The position numbers and the translations under genes were made by a program. Of a DNA stretch of 64,000 nucleotides, positions 20,893 through 31,865 are shown in pieces (the stretch's first letter is position 1; each line of letters opens with the position of its first letter). Location: NCBI GenBank assembly GCA_037367405.1, contig JAZKJV010000085.1, forward strand, positions 310,001 through 374,000, given 5' to 3'. The notes below the pieces were generated by a model that worked only from the letters and a program-made list of their open reading frames with translations, was not told the DNA's origin and made no database searches. The DNA is from Ottelia alismoides. Its lineage: Eukaryota > Streptophyta > Magnoliopsida > Alismatales > Hydrocharitaceae.

Positions 20893-21937
20893 ATAAAGAA
20901 AGCTTCAGCGGCAGCTCTTATAAAAAGGTCTCATGAACAAGACTACTTGATTGACAAATAAACCAAAAACTTTTACCGACCTATGCATAATTGCTCCATA
21001 TTTCCCTTTTTAATTTTGTGCACCACGTGCCAAGAATAATAAATGAAAGATGACAGCAAATAAATTACTTGGTGAGAGAATCCTATATTATCATGAGTCC
21101 GTGGGACCCAATCCTACTTACCTCGATCTCGAGGTCATTTCTAGACTATTTGAGTTTATTGTCTTTGGTCTTTTGTCTTATGCCAAGGCTCATGGTTTCT
21201 TACTTTCACACATTCCTTTCTTTCCACGCTAACTCCACTTTACTGGGAAGTCAATTCTTTCATTCCTGCTTCACTCATTCCCTGAACTCATTCTTTTAGA
21301 CCTTTTGAATATGATATAGATTTCATCCTTATCCTTGACATGTGAGGGGTTCGGAAAGTAAGAAGAAATATGACTATTCTCTAAGCTTGACCTCTGTCTC
21401 TGCAGCATTCATTTTTTGATTTCTACCTGAAAAATCATGGTGGTTGCTTGTCTGGGAATGGTACATGTTGCAGGTGAGAGGAGGAAGCTAAAAATTGATT
21501 TTCCTCTTAAGACAAATCTGTCAAGTGGGTTTTACAGAGGATTCCTGACCTCAAACTCTCCTAATTTCAAGCCAGGATCAAGGAGTAGAGGGAATTATTT
21601 CGTTGTCTTGAGTTTTAACCCTTTGGAGAATCCATCAGAAGCACAAACACAGCTAGGTTTTCATGTCATGTGTTTAGTTATAGTTAAAAGGGTCTAGAAA
21701 GATGAGTACCCTTTGGATTTAAAAAAAAAAGATGAGTACCCATCGTTGCCATTCCAAAGGAAGCGCTACAGCATGAGACAGATTGGAGGATATATGTATC
21801 TTTTCCATTTTGATGTCTGTAATTTTCTCCTTTGATTTTTATATACAAGATACCATAGAGTTTATAGGTAAAGCGAAATTTACTTTTACTTCCAGTTTCT
21901 ACTTTGGGTTGTGCATAACGTAACAAATTTAACTCCA
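20893..21937. other. Intronic non-coding stretch
   Basis: No gene or bounded element recognised. An 86-codon plus-strand frame at 21437-21697 has a somewhat gene-like composition but no start context, splice partners or family I can name. Confidence 0.4.
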
Positions 21938-22199
21938 ATTTTCTACATGTCATAAGCTCTTGTAAAATATGTCTAAACTATTATGTACCCACTTAATGGT
22001 CTAGTGGTAGTACAGTGTGTCTACCACACAAAAGACTAGGGTTCAAATCCCACTATTTCAGGGGTTGCATTAGGTAGTCAACGGTCAGCGTAAAAAAAAG
22101 TTGAATCTTTCAACATGGATTTGAGCAAGAATCCATGTAGCCGACCCTACTTATATTGGGAGAAGGCTTAGTACATTTTTATTTTCTACATGTCATAAG
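21938..22199 (+). mobile_element. tRNA-derived SINE with RTE-like tail, flanked by 19-bp TSDs
   Basis: The body (21957-22180) has both internal Pol III promoter boxes: an A box TGGTCTAGTGG (about 21997) and a B box GGTTCAAATCC (about 22040). The second half carries ATCCATGTAGCCGACCC, as at the 3' end of plant RTE LINEs, consistent with mobilisation by RTE machinery. The 19-bp sequence attttctacatgtcataag is duplicated exactly at 21938-21956 and 22181-22199. The plant Au-type SINE group is a possible home. Not a functional tRNA gene: no cloverleaf. Confidence 0.85.
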
Positions 22200-25100
22200 A
22201 GCATTGATCACAAACCGTGATTCCAATCCTCTTGAAACCTTAGCCCCATTGTTCTCCATCTTCTTGCCACCCTATGGAAGAACTTTGAGTTTGAAACACC
22301 TTCTTTGATCAAGGTCTGCCTCAATCTCATTTTCCACTTCACCCTACACTTTTTGTCTTCAAGTGTGATTTGCTTTTGTAGTCCTCTCTTGTAGTCATCT
22401 CTCTCTCTAAGTTCCTCTACAACCAGGTCTCTATCATCCTCAATCATATCAAGCCTATACACTTCAGCTTCAGCAGTCACCCATCGAGCTCTCCTAGCCT
22501 ACCGTACTTCCTTCTTCAACACACATAGCCTAGAGCACAACGAGATCAACTTCTGGGCCATATGAGCCACGGCCGAACCAGAGCACAAAGTATAAGTCCA
22601 GTGATCATACCATCTCCCTAAAATTCTCTTTTAAAAGCCAAAATTTTTCATACCTGAAAAAGGTCCTTATGGACTCATTCAGTCTGGGTAGTGGTCGGAA
22701 ATTTGGAATGAGCTCCATTAGGTCAGAAGATTGTTCCCTAGTGAGGCATGGATAATTGGAGGCGACTTCAATGTGACACTTCTCTTCACTGGTCACCCTA
22801 GTCTTCGTGGGGTCAAGATCCATGCGTAGTGGATTTGTTGAACTTATTGACGATCTATTTATAGAGGTGATTGATGCACCATATACGAAGTATACATGTA
22901 GAAACTCAGGGTCTCACCCAATGGCCGCTTTCTTGCCTCTTCGGAGCATGCGGTGCGGTTTTCTTTGTCCACGACTTCTTGCAGACGGAGGTTCATATCT
23001 GATCACACTCTTTTGATTTGGGAAAACAATGAGGAGCGAATCGGAGCAAAAATTCTGAAGAAGAACTGTCTGCACATACCCATGTGTTCTGCGACAAATG
23101 CGAAGAGAGAACTATACCGGCCAATTGTAGACTCCCTTGCACTGCCAACTACCTCTATAATTCTGAAATCAAAAAGAGATGCAACACCCGTAGAGGCCTA
23201 CAACATGTTTATCCAAGAAGCAATTTTTGTTTCTTGAAAGAGAACAATGTCCCAACCCCACTCTTGCAAGAGCTTCCCGACCGACCTACGCTTTTCCATG
23301 TCACCCATACCCCTTACCAGGATAAAACCTATATTTAGACACCATATTAGACCCCGTAATCGGCCCCACACCTACTATCTGAGATATATGTAGTCTGTGA
23401 GCCGAGCCGAGCTGACCGTTAATCCCATTGTTCCTGAAATGTTCTCTTTCGCTTTTGATGTTGTTTACCCCTCCGACCAAAGGATAGGATATAGACCTAC
23501 AAAGAGGAGGGTGCGAGGTTTCTACAAAAGCTTTGGAGCTCAACGAGCACGTCGACTTAAGGCACTGCCTGAGTCAACTCCCTGACCCATCAACTGGAGG
23601 TTCCTTCATGGGTCCCCAATAGAGCAGCAACAGGTGAAAGGAGGCCACCCCAAAGACAGCCCTTCAAGCTCTCAGCTTCCACCTCGCCCTAAACGGCGAA
23701 GAAAATAGGGGGTCAGAGATCAACTCGAGTGGAACCACTATGGCACACCCAGGTCCGATAATCGAATCATCCATCTTATCGAGTAAAGAATGCGGAGACA
23801 CCAAAGCTTCGGGAGAGAGATCTGAATCCATCAGTGGGACAGGACCACGTTGTGAGTCGAACTCCAACTTGGCATGGTGAAGCACTCTTAAAAGGCAAGT
23901 CTATGTCAAACCCCTGAACACTTGAGTACCGATCTCAAGTCCATTCGAAAAGGATTACAAAAAAGCCCTATCCATAAAGAAGGCAACCAACGACACAAGG
24001 GGATCGTGCTCCCGAGAGATCATCATCGATGGGCGACCAGCACCCTCCAAAAATGTTTAATTTCTACATATTGTTTCAGAGTCTACAATTGAAGGAGCAC
24101 GTGTGGGCGTTCATTATCTGAGAGGTCCCCATTTGATCAGGTCAACTCAAGATTTTCATGTGATCCATAGGAACTCCATAGTAAAGATCCCATTCTTTGA
24201 GCCATTGTACACTTAGGGTTTCATTTGGTTTCACAAGGACTCCAGACTAGAGATCACATTCTCTGAGCCAGTGTGGGAGAGACCCAATTATAAGATGAAG
24301 AGACTCAATTCAGACTCCATTCTCCAACGTCCGTGGACTCCGATGAGTAAGTTTCCACAACTTTCTCTAGTTTGGCCACAATATGCTTTTGTAGCATCAG
24401 CCACATAAAAATACGGATTCTACTTTGCAGCTTTAACTCCTAGACAAAGTTGTAGTTATGCACTAAAGCGCTTAGCATTGGCAGCGACAGTCTGGCTACG
24501 AGTTCTCTTTCCACATACAATGATCCTGACCAACTGTCAGGCCCTCCACTCTTCTTAGTGCATCCAAAAGGAGAAGGAATTCCTTTAATCTTCGCATACG
24601 AAGATCCTAAAGGTTTTGTCTCTGGTAACAGTCGCGTTACCGTCTTCTCCGACCAACTTTCAACTTCCGACAAAGCCACCTTCTCCGTAAAGCATGTCCG
24701 CTTCGATTCCCCTCCCAAAACATCGTGTTGGGTGGAGATAGAGGGGATAAGAGGTGGGACACCAATCGAAAATGAGCCCAACCTACCGCCAAGGAGCATA
24801 AGGACTCCGTCGGATGAAACCTGCGTCGTCGACTATTGTTATTGTGACCTTAGAATCTGTACCCGACCTTCGACCATCTGAAAGGATTTTGGACACGACT
24901 CTGAGCTCCCTTAGCACTAGCCTCAAAGCCCCCACCGTTCAAGAAATAAACCAGACACCAGTGATCTATACCGCACGGCTCAATGAAATCAAAGTTTCCC
25001 CCATCGACTCTGAACAAGATGACAGACACAAATCGGTCTTCAAGAATGAGAGACATTGATCACAGCAGATCTTATCTTTCAAAAAGAGCAGATCTCCCAA

Positions 25101-25555
25101 AAAGTCCCCCAACCAACAACTACAAAATCGAACGCACCTTTTTGGGGATCCCAATTCACCTCTAGGCATCCTCGAAAAAAATCACCTCTAGGCACTACCC
25201 AATCAAAAATCCTCTCTCCAAACAACAGAATCAAAGCAGCTTCCGTTGATCATGTCCACAAATGTATGTGATGGTGAACACTCGTGCAAGCTTGAGACGA
25301 GTTTCGAGATAAAACCTCTCAAAGGGATTTGCGAATGGGTAGAATGTTTCTCCGGACAGATGGCAAAACGATGATGACCCATACCGCAACCAAAGGTCCA
25401 AAACAACATGGAGGCAGCGAACACGAAGCAGCATGGTGACCACAAACCCCATCTTTGTAGCAGCACGGGCCACGTTTGCGGTGAGACACAAACGTTCAGC
25501 CCTCATCAACTCTCTCTTCTTCATGCTTGGTAGCCCTCCCCTCCTCCCGATCACT
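22200..25555 (-). mobile_element. L1 LINE copy 3 (ORF1, endonuclease, linker), minus strand, with an internal inversion
   Basis: Reading right to left: remnants of ORF1 zinc knuckles (CGHHAASC and FGCGMGHHRFAIC, 25380-25470), a long decayed ORF1, the start of the endonuclease with FQETKIASW (about 23250), then a segment in opposite orientation (about 22660-23045), then the ORF2 linker with FWLLKENFREMV (about 22640-22605) and KEGVSNSKFFHRVARRW (about 22300). The RT and 3' end are missing; the left edge abuts the SINE's target duplication. It lies inside the long CGLD27 intron, in the same orientation as the gene. Confidence 0.65.
22660..23045 (+). mobile_element. Inverted endonuclease segment inside L1 copy 3
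   Basis: On the plus strand this encodes AWIIGGDFNVTLLFTGHPSL (about 22752) and SDHTLLIWENNEE (about 22998). These endonuclease blocks should lie between the QETKI motif (minus, 23250) and the linker (minus, 22640). Order and content fit a single local inversion. Confidence 0.6.
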
Positions 25556-26037
25556 ATGTATCGTGGCCCTTACCTAGGATTTCCCGTCTTCGCAAGTTCA
25601 CCAATGAAGTCTCGCCCTCTCCCTCCCTCTCCGTCAGCCTTATTTCATGTAGTTGTTCAAATAATTGAAAGTTGATATATCATATCCAAGTTTACTTTTG
25701 CTATTTTCTTGGAAGAGAATGCATCAAGAGATGAAACTGAAACTGCGATACCATACACTGTAATGACCATCTTAAAGGATTTATATAATATATAAAGTAT
25801 TTTAATATGTAAACATATTATTATTTGACACTTCTTGATGAAATTCCTAATTCAACCCATGCTAATACCATACACCGTCAATCTTTGACCCTAAATCCTA
25901 ACTCAGGTATAGCGGAACTGAAACTGTGAATTATGCAACCAGAAAGGCTTGTAGTCACGATATAGTTCGATCCTAGACATTTGACTGTTTTGGTAAAAAA
26001 AGAATAGTAAGAGTTTTGATTAAATGATCAGAGTTAC
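25556..26037. other. Right end of the long CGLD27 intron
   Basis: AT-rich intronic sequence between L1 copy 3 and exon 2. No element ends recognised. Confidence 0.5.
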
Positions 26038-26066
26038 ATGTCCATCATACCACCCTGTTTCCTCAT
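26038..26066 (-). pseudogene. CGLD27: CGLD27 exon 2, 29-nt micro-exon
   Basis: A T-rich tract and gcag acceptor precede 29 nt that complete the split Tyr codon and encode EETGWYDGH, followed by a gtaact donor. This is exactly the family motif YEETGWYDG and fits phase 1 from exon 1 and phase 0 into exon 3. Both splice sites are canonical and the reading frame is intact. Confidence 0.85.
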
Positions 26067-26574
26067 CTGCAAAAAAAAACTACCAGCGCCATTAGAACAT
26101 ATGTATCATTAATTTAAATTCCACCTGAGTAGATGGGGTCGTCTGTTATGTTTAGAGTTTAAGATCTTAATACAGGACGAAGAAGAAGACAACTTATAAC
26201 TTATTCAGCTTCAATTTCAAACCACACCCATCTACTTAGGAAACCTGGGGAACCGCACAATAAAAGCCTTTCTAAATCAGAAAGTACGAATTATCCAATA
26301 TACGCATTTAAATTTGCAGATCTTGGCCTCTGTTTCCAGTAATTTAACCCCGGAAAACTTGCAGCATGCGTTTGCAGTTAATCTTCTATGCAAACACTTT
26401 AATCGCAATTGCATTCTATGAAGTTCACTTCGATCGGATTCACATTGGACTCAATCGTTTGTTACCGGAGTGAGAAGTGTAATCTAATCTAAGAGATAAT
26501 GTGCTTGAGCTCATTTGTACAACTTCAGCAATCTAAACGAACAAAAAAAACAGAGCGAGATTGACGGCGATTAC
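26067..26574 (-). other. CGLD27 intron 1
   Basis: 508 bp, GT donor (gtaatc) and a strong acceptor with a T9 run then gcag. AT-rich, no inserts recognised. Ordinary size, in contrast to intron 2. Confidence 0.7.
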
Positions 26575-27092
26575 ACTCTACAGTGGCGTTGAGGAGGCGA
26601 TTCCCAGGTACGCCCAGCCGAGATACATGCGAAGGACGGCGAACGTGACGGCGAGGAGGCCCGTGGAGACGGCGCCGAGAGCGGAGCGGAGGGCCTCTGT
26701 TTCGGGGTCCGCTGCGGATGGGCCGCGTGTGCCAAAGGCGAAGACAGGAGGCCGACAAATAGAGCGAAGGAGGCGCCAGTGAATGCAAGGCGAGAAAAGT
26801 AGCGGAGGGGGTCAGCAGAGGCCCAGGAGAAGGGGAGGGACTGGTACTCGTGCACGGATTGCTGCTCCAGCAGCACCGGGCACGGGCACTCTATGTCCGG
26901 TGCGCTGCTGCTGCTGCCGCCGCCGCCGCAGGAGATGGCATGAGGGCGGAGGTAGCGGCGGGAGGCGGAAGCGGTGGAGACGATGGGTTTAAAGGGAGTA
27001 GAGTTGCGAAACCGATTGTACCGCAGTCGGATGAGAGTCCTATGGGAACAGGGATAGTGTGCTCAAATTTTGAGGCTGCAGAGATAGGTCAT
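26575..27092 (-). pseudogene. CGLD27: CGLD27 exon 1 (transit peptide and first conserved half)
   Basis: The candidate start ATG (27092-27090) is the only one in frame upstream of the conserved region. The tenth codon is TGA (27065-27063). The Ser/Arg/Thr-rich leader that follows (RFRNSTPFKPIVSTASASRR), with a Gly4Ser4 tract from GGC/AGC repeats near 26910-26930, is typical of a chloroplast transit peptide. Then come CPCPVLLEQQSVHEYQSL and a first hydrophobic segment ending FALFVG. The frame shifts by a missing base near 26746-26750 and resumes at PVFAFGTRG through AVLRMYLGWAYLG, then shifts again at the CCC at 26603-26605 into NRLLNATVE. The exon ends in GAGT before a GT donor (gtaatc), leaving the Tyr codon split T|AT with exon 2. 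Confidence 0.82.
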
Positions 27093-27217
27093 CGGACGGC
27101 TACAGCCCCTACAAGAGGATCCTCTCTGGTGGAGGTTGAGCAGTGCCACCACCATGTGGAAGGGGCACTGAGATGTGCGTAGAAAGAAGCTGTGCGTTTG
27201 GTAGAGTCTTTTAAAAA

Positions 27218-28410
27218 GGAATTTTTACCCGGCAAATTATAATCTTTATCGATTACCTTTACGATCTTTAAAACATCGTAATTCCTCCCTCACTCTCGCA
27301 AACTTGTTAATCTTTACCCTACAAACCCTGTGGCTAACCCCCATCCATTTAACCGTTAAAACTAACCGAATTCGGTTATCTTCATTTACGAAATACCTAT
27401 TTTAGTTATCAAATTTACTATAAGTGTCACTCGCTCCTCCTTCTCTGCAAAGCCCCCCCCCTGCCGCCATCGCTCGTCCCGTCCGATCGAAGCCCCCACC
27501 GGTTGAAGCCCCTCCTTCCCTACGACCCCCAGCCTGTCGTTGCCCCTGCGAAGCCCCTGACCCCGTTGCCTACCTTGCAACCCTCCCCCCCCCCCCCCCC
27601 GGCTGCCGCCGCCCTGCGAAGCCCCTGACCTCATTGCCTCCCTTGCGAAACCCCCCGCCTCCCCGTCGCTCGTCCCTCATCCCGTTCGATCGAGCCCCCC
27701 CCCCCCCCCCCGCCTTCCCCGCGAAGCCTCGAAGCCCCCCTTCCCTGCCCCCCGCCTCCCCTACGAAGCCTTGAAGCCCCCCTTCCCTACGACCCATGCC
27801 TCCCCTACGAAGCCTCGAAGCCCCCTTCCCTGCGAAGCCTCGAAGCCCCCCTTCCCTGCGACCCCCGCCTCCTCTGCGAAGCCTCGAGGCCCCCCTTCCC
27901 TGCGATCCCTATCTCCTCTGCGAAGCCACCTCCCCTCGCCCTCACCGGTTGAAGCCCCTCCTTCCCTGCGACCCCCAGCCGCCGCCCCTGCGAAAGCCCC
28001 CCCCCCCCCCCCGAGTCGGTTGAAGCCCCTCTCCTTGAAGCACCTCCCCCCCCCAATGGAAAACCCCCCAGGACGAGCACCCCCCCCCCCTCCAGTCTAG
28101 GTCGAGCGTCGTCCACCCACTTCCTCTGATCCAGGTCCAGCGTCGTGGGAGGAGAAGAAGCTATCGGAGGAGGGAGGTCAAAGAAGGGTGGATTATTTTT
28201 TCTTTTTGGTTAATTCCAGCTGTCCGATCGTGAATTGGTTAGATTGACTCGTTTTTAATACAAGCAAGTTAACTCTAGATGTGTCAATTTAACGGTAGGG
28301 TTTGTGGGGTAAGATGGAGCGAGTTTACGGGGGTGAGGGAGGAATTACGATGTTTCAAAGGTCGTAGAGGTAATTGACAAAGATTATAGGGTCTGCCAGG
28401 TAAAAATCCC
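27218..28410. mobile_element. Mutator-like (MULE) non-autonomous element with C-rich cargo
   Basis: Long terminal inverted repeats of about 110 bp. The left begins GGAATTTTTACCCGGC; the right, from the other strand, begins GGGATTTTTACCTGGC. The two stay alignable to the shared acaaaccct block. The 9-bp flanks ttttaaaaa (27209-27217) and tttaaaaaa (28411-28419) differ at one position. Long TIRs with a 9-bp duplication define Mutator-like elements. No transposase is present. The core (27430-28110) is a C-rich repetitive block. The element lies 126 bp upstream of the CGLD27 candidate start and so probably in its promoter region. Confidence 0.8.
27430..28110. repeat. C-rich irregular tandem repeat in the MULE core
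   Basis: Repeated variants of gcgaagcctcgaagcccccc and ttccctgcgaccccc, with C runs of 9-15 bases (about 27585, 27695, 27995). Proline-rich frames are open on the plus strand and glycine-rich ones on the minus strand purely from composition; I do not treat them as genes. Confidence 0.8.
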
Positions 28411-28469
28411 TTTAAAAAAAGTTTGTATTTAACTCACACACTAAAACTTGCAATGGAGATGGGGAATAC

Positions 28470-30150
28470 ATGCAGTACCCCAGTTGCCTATTCATGATTT
28501 CTTGAGGCAAAAGACGATAATCTATATGCATGAACTATATTAATTATACAAGGGGAAAATATGTTCTGAATGTTTTGATGTCGTGTTAATGTTTTTTGAC
28601 ATTCTTTTATTCTTCTTTTGATCCTCCCATCTAAATTGAAGATATCGTTAATTTGATCAACCACTCCCTTACTATCTGATGTTATCTGCACAAACTTTTC
28701 ATGATACAGTGTAGTCGTTTGAAGCCCTTTATGAATAGTTGCAAGTTCAGCTTCTTTGATTGAGAAATCCTCTGTTAAGAAAGTAACAAACTTGAGAAGA
28801 TCGCGTTCGATTTGAAAGCAATGGCACTTCTATGACAATATCCAGTGGAAAAGGCGGCATCTACCTCGATGAAGATTCGAAACGGTCCTTAATTCGATCC
28901 AATAAATTTAGTTTACTCACCGAGGGAGTATGTGGATCATGAGCATGATAGCCTTGAATGATTTGATTAGCAATCTGCATCGGGTTGAAAGGTTGATTCC
29001 TGAATTTCTTGTTACATCTTGCAATCCATATTTGATCTAGTAGTAAGCAAGCCTTAATGAAGATATTATAGGAGGAATCACCATTTTGTTGAAGGAGAAC
29101 ATAAACCTAATAATTCTTGATGACAACTCCTTGTTTTAATGCCTAACATAAACCATGTAGCTCTCATAGCCGGGCACAATGCAGATAAATGCTCTAGATC
29201 TTCAATGGCATTGCTACATAAGCAAACATCTTGCATCGTAGTTTGGAATTCTCTTGGCCAAAGAGGATCCTATTGGCAGCGAGGAGGCAATCATCCTCAA
29301 CATGAACATCTTGACTCTAGTCTAGATGTCTTGTGTGTGCCAAATACAATTGCAATAAGCTAGGAAGATGGAATAAAAGGTCTTGTCCTTGGAGACTGAC
29401 AACTGATAAGTTGATTTGGCTGAAAAGATTCCTTTAGGGTGTGGTTTCCATATAAATTCATCGTCGGTGAGATGATTAGTCTGATTGGAAATTATTTGTC
29501 ACCTTACGTGGGAAATAGATTTGAAATTAGAGATATTCGTCATTCCCCCCTCTCATTCATGAGTTATGCAATGTGTGCTAGAACCTTGATGTCGAACTGC
29601 AGTGGGTGCAAGATGATAGTGGAATTGTCCAGCCAATTATCCCGCCTTTTCCCTGTTTCCAAGAATCCATCTATAATTACAAAAAGAATATATCTCTAAA
29701 AGTTAATAGGTTGTCCAAAGTTGAGATTGTCCGCTACACTTTTGAACTCTCCAGAAATCATCTTTCTCTACAATACTTTGCTCTTAATATCTGGCACCAA
29801 AGATTTTATCCTTGAGTCAGAAATCTCCAAATAAGCTTCATGAGTACGACTTGATTGGTATACAGTGTTGATCTCACATCAATATCTCACATATGCTTTG
29901 GTAGTGCAATGTCTTTTTCCATGTCTTAGTGTAATGGTGTTTCCCTCTTGTTGGAAAATTCATCAGAAATCTCAAGTAATTCTATCGATCTCTTTGCATG
30001 TTCTATACTGGAAATGGGTCATGTCCATAAGATGGATTGGAATACATGTCAAAGTCGAAGAAAGAAGAAATGTTCTACCATCTTGAGTAAGCACACGTGA
30101 CTTCAATCCGCAAGTTTGGAAAGGGCGGTCTTAACGATTTGTGTTTCTTT
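28470..30150 (-). mobile_element. L1 LINE 3' half of an RNase H-bearing lineage
   Basis: Right to left: the RT distal block GRTFLLSSTLTCIPIHLMD and TCKEIDRIT (about 30090-29980), the pre-zf-RVT block PHPKGIFSAKSTYQ (about 29440), VKMFMLRMIASSLPIGSSLA (about 29315), a zf-RVT motif with DLEHLSALCPAMRATW (about 29195), then an RNase H domain (RVT_3 type) with KEAELATIHKGL and ITSDSKGVVDQIN (28760-28640). Some plant L1 lineages carry such a C-terminal RNase H. The other L1 copies here show no sign of it, so this is a separate lineage. Frameshifts and stops present. Confidence 0.75.
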
Positions 30151-31865
30151 CAATGGCTAAGATGTTGGTGTAAAGACACAAAATTAAATAATTTAATTTA
30201 AATTAATTTTCATTGATAAATCAACAAAATTAACTTCAAATTAAATAATCTTTGACTAGAGAAGAGATGATGAAGAGACTAAACCAATCCCCTAAAAAAG
30301 AGGGGACGGCTACTCTTCTCCTCATGGAGAGTTGTAGCCGTCCACTTCTCTTGGGTGGACTTGGTCTATCTTTTTTAATTATCACGAGATCTCACTATCT
30401 CGTGATATATCATGATCTCTCATCGATAATATTTTCATCAAAAAACAATTCCAAATTATCTTATGGAAAATATCAACCATGTCATTAAAATTACGTGAAT
30501 CTCTTTCACAACCCAGAACAAAATGTAATTATATTTTTAATTAATCCTTTAATGTAAATCCAATCCATATTAACAATTAATCAACAATTATAAATTACAA
30601 AAGTCTCTCTCTGATATATTATAAATCTCATTTACAATATACTTAGATAATTGGATAGTACTATCCACATTATCCATATCCAAAATAATTAAATCTTATT
30701 TAATTACATTGGATAATAATTCTCAAGCATTCAAATAATGTGAATCAAATTCACATTATTCATGATAATTAAATCACATTTAATTATCCATTTCTCATTA
30801 CTTAGACATAATTCAACTTTGGAATTATTCTTGAACTCTTTCAAGAATAATGTGCTTTCTCCGCATATGCTTGGAGATAAGGACATGGCGATTGTATTGT
30901 ACCACGTATAGTAACTTGGATATTGAGATCATATCTTAAATCCAGATCCCACGGACCTCTCACAGATGCTTGATCTAATCAAGTTCGTAAATCCAATCTT
31001 CTCATTGCATCTGAATCTCATTCAGATCAACGTCCAACATCTGGACCAAGATCATATTACTTCTCAACTGAGATGAGTCATTAAAATCCAAACCTATTTC
31101 ATCACTCCCTTGGAATGGAAGTGTCATGGTTGTACAATCGTTTAAGATCACATCACCCTCAGGTATTCCCAATACATGTACATCCTGCACACGGGAAGAC
31201 CTATGATCATCATCAAGTTTCTCATTCTTGGTCATTGGCATTTGATATCGATCACATGCTTTCCAAAAGCATGTATCATACCTTCAAATTCTTATCATGC
31301 TTCCAAAGCATGACGACCATGCATGGAATTTGTTCCCAGTGCCTCATGAGTCAGCTCATGTCTTCCTGTTCTTAACTGAACCTGTATGATCCCTTTGACA
31401 GATCGTATTACTCATATGCCCTTGCATGCACACCAGCACGTCGGTGTATAGACCTTGGTTAGGTCATCAACCTATTGGTCTGCCAAATGTACATACTCAG
31501 ACATATAGTAACACATCTGTCTCCGGTCAGAGGATGCATGCATGTATCACGATAGTATACGATATAGGACTTTGGTTATCTCGATCTCGTTAAGTCAACT
31601 CCTTGACCTAACTAATCTGACACATCCGAAGCTCTATTCCTATGCAGATGACCTGCATCAAGAGGTCAGTCAGATATCCACCTATGTGAGAAAGGATTGC
31701 CATCTCCTGCTCAAGCTGGAGATCATATCTTAACAATCATTTGACGGTGCTTGATGAGTCATCAATTTGACTCATTATATATTCATCCAAACACCAGCCT
31801 CTATGATTCTATTATTGAATCAACAACTGTATGATTATTAAGATGGCCATGGTACATAACCCTAG
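30151..31865. other. AT-rich block, possible retroelement non-coding DNA
   Basis: No gene recognised. The texture (repeated ttaaataat and tcacattattc phrases, a short hairpin atctcactatctcgtgat) resembles LTR or leader DNA of a large plant retroelement. I found no matched ends or target duplication. Confidence 0.35.

Larger units (their letters stand above)
5843..27092 (-). pseudogene. CGLD27: CGLD27 (DUF1230/Ycf36-like chloroplast protein), split by a 19.5-kb TE-filled intron and probably broken
   Basis: Four collinear minus-strand blocks together match the plant CGLD27 family (conserved in the green lineage and diatoms; DUF1230, related to cyanobacterial/plastid Ycf36). The family is chloroplast-targeted with two or more membrane segments. 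Its molecular role is unclear, and it has been linked to growth under low iron. Exon 1 is at 26575-27092, exon 2 at 26038-26066, exon 3 at 6488-6540 and exon 4 at 5843-6044. Hallmarks in order: CPCPVLLEQQSVHEYQSL, MYLGWAYLG, NRLLNATVE, YEETGWYDG, IWVKTPEVL, NRVKLTLVGL and FEPGAFCGDP at the C-terminus. Damage seen: in-frame TGA at codon 10, two 1-bp losses in exon 1, a GG where the exon 3 acceptor AG should be, a 1-bp loss in exon 3 and about 5 bp lost in exon 4. Several losses lie in short homopolymers, so assembly error is a rival to decay. Identity is well supported; functional status is not. Confidence 0.82.

Noticed and set aside
21990..22060. Possible tRNA gene (A and B boxes present)
   Set aside because: No cloverleaf and no acceptor stem; the RTE-like tail and 19-bp flanking duplications identify it as a SINE.
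27424..28116. Long proline-rich (plus) and glycine-rich (minus) open frames
   Set aside because: They lie in a C-rich repeat with homopolymer runs; all frames are open from composition and no domain or start context is visible.
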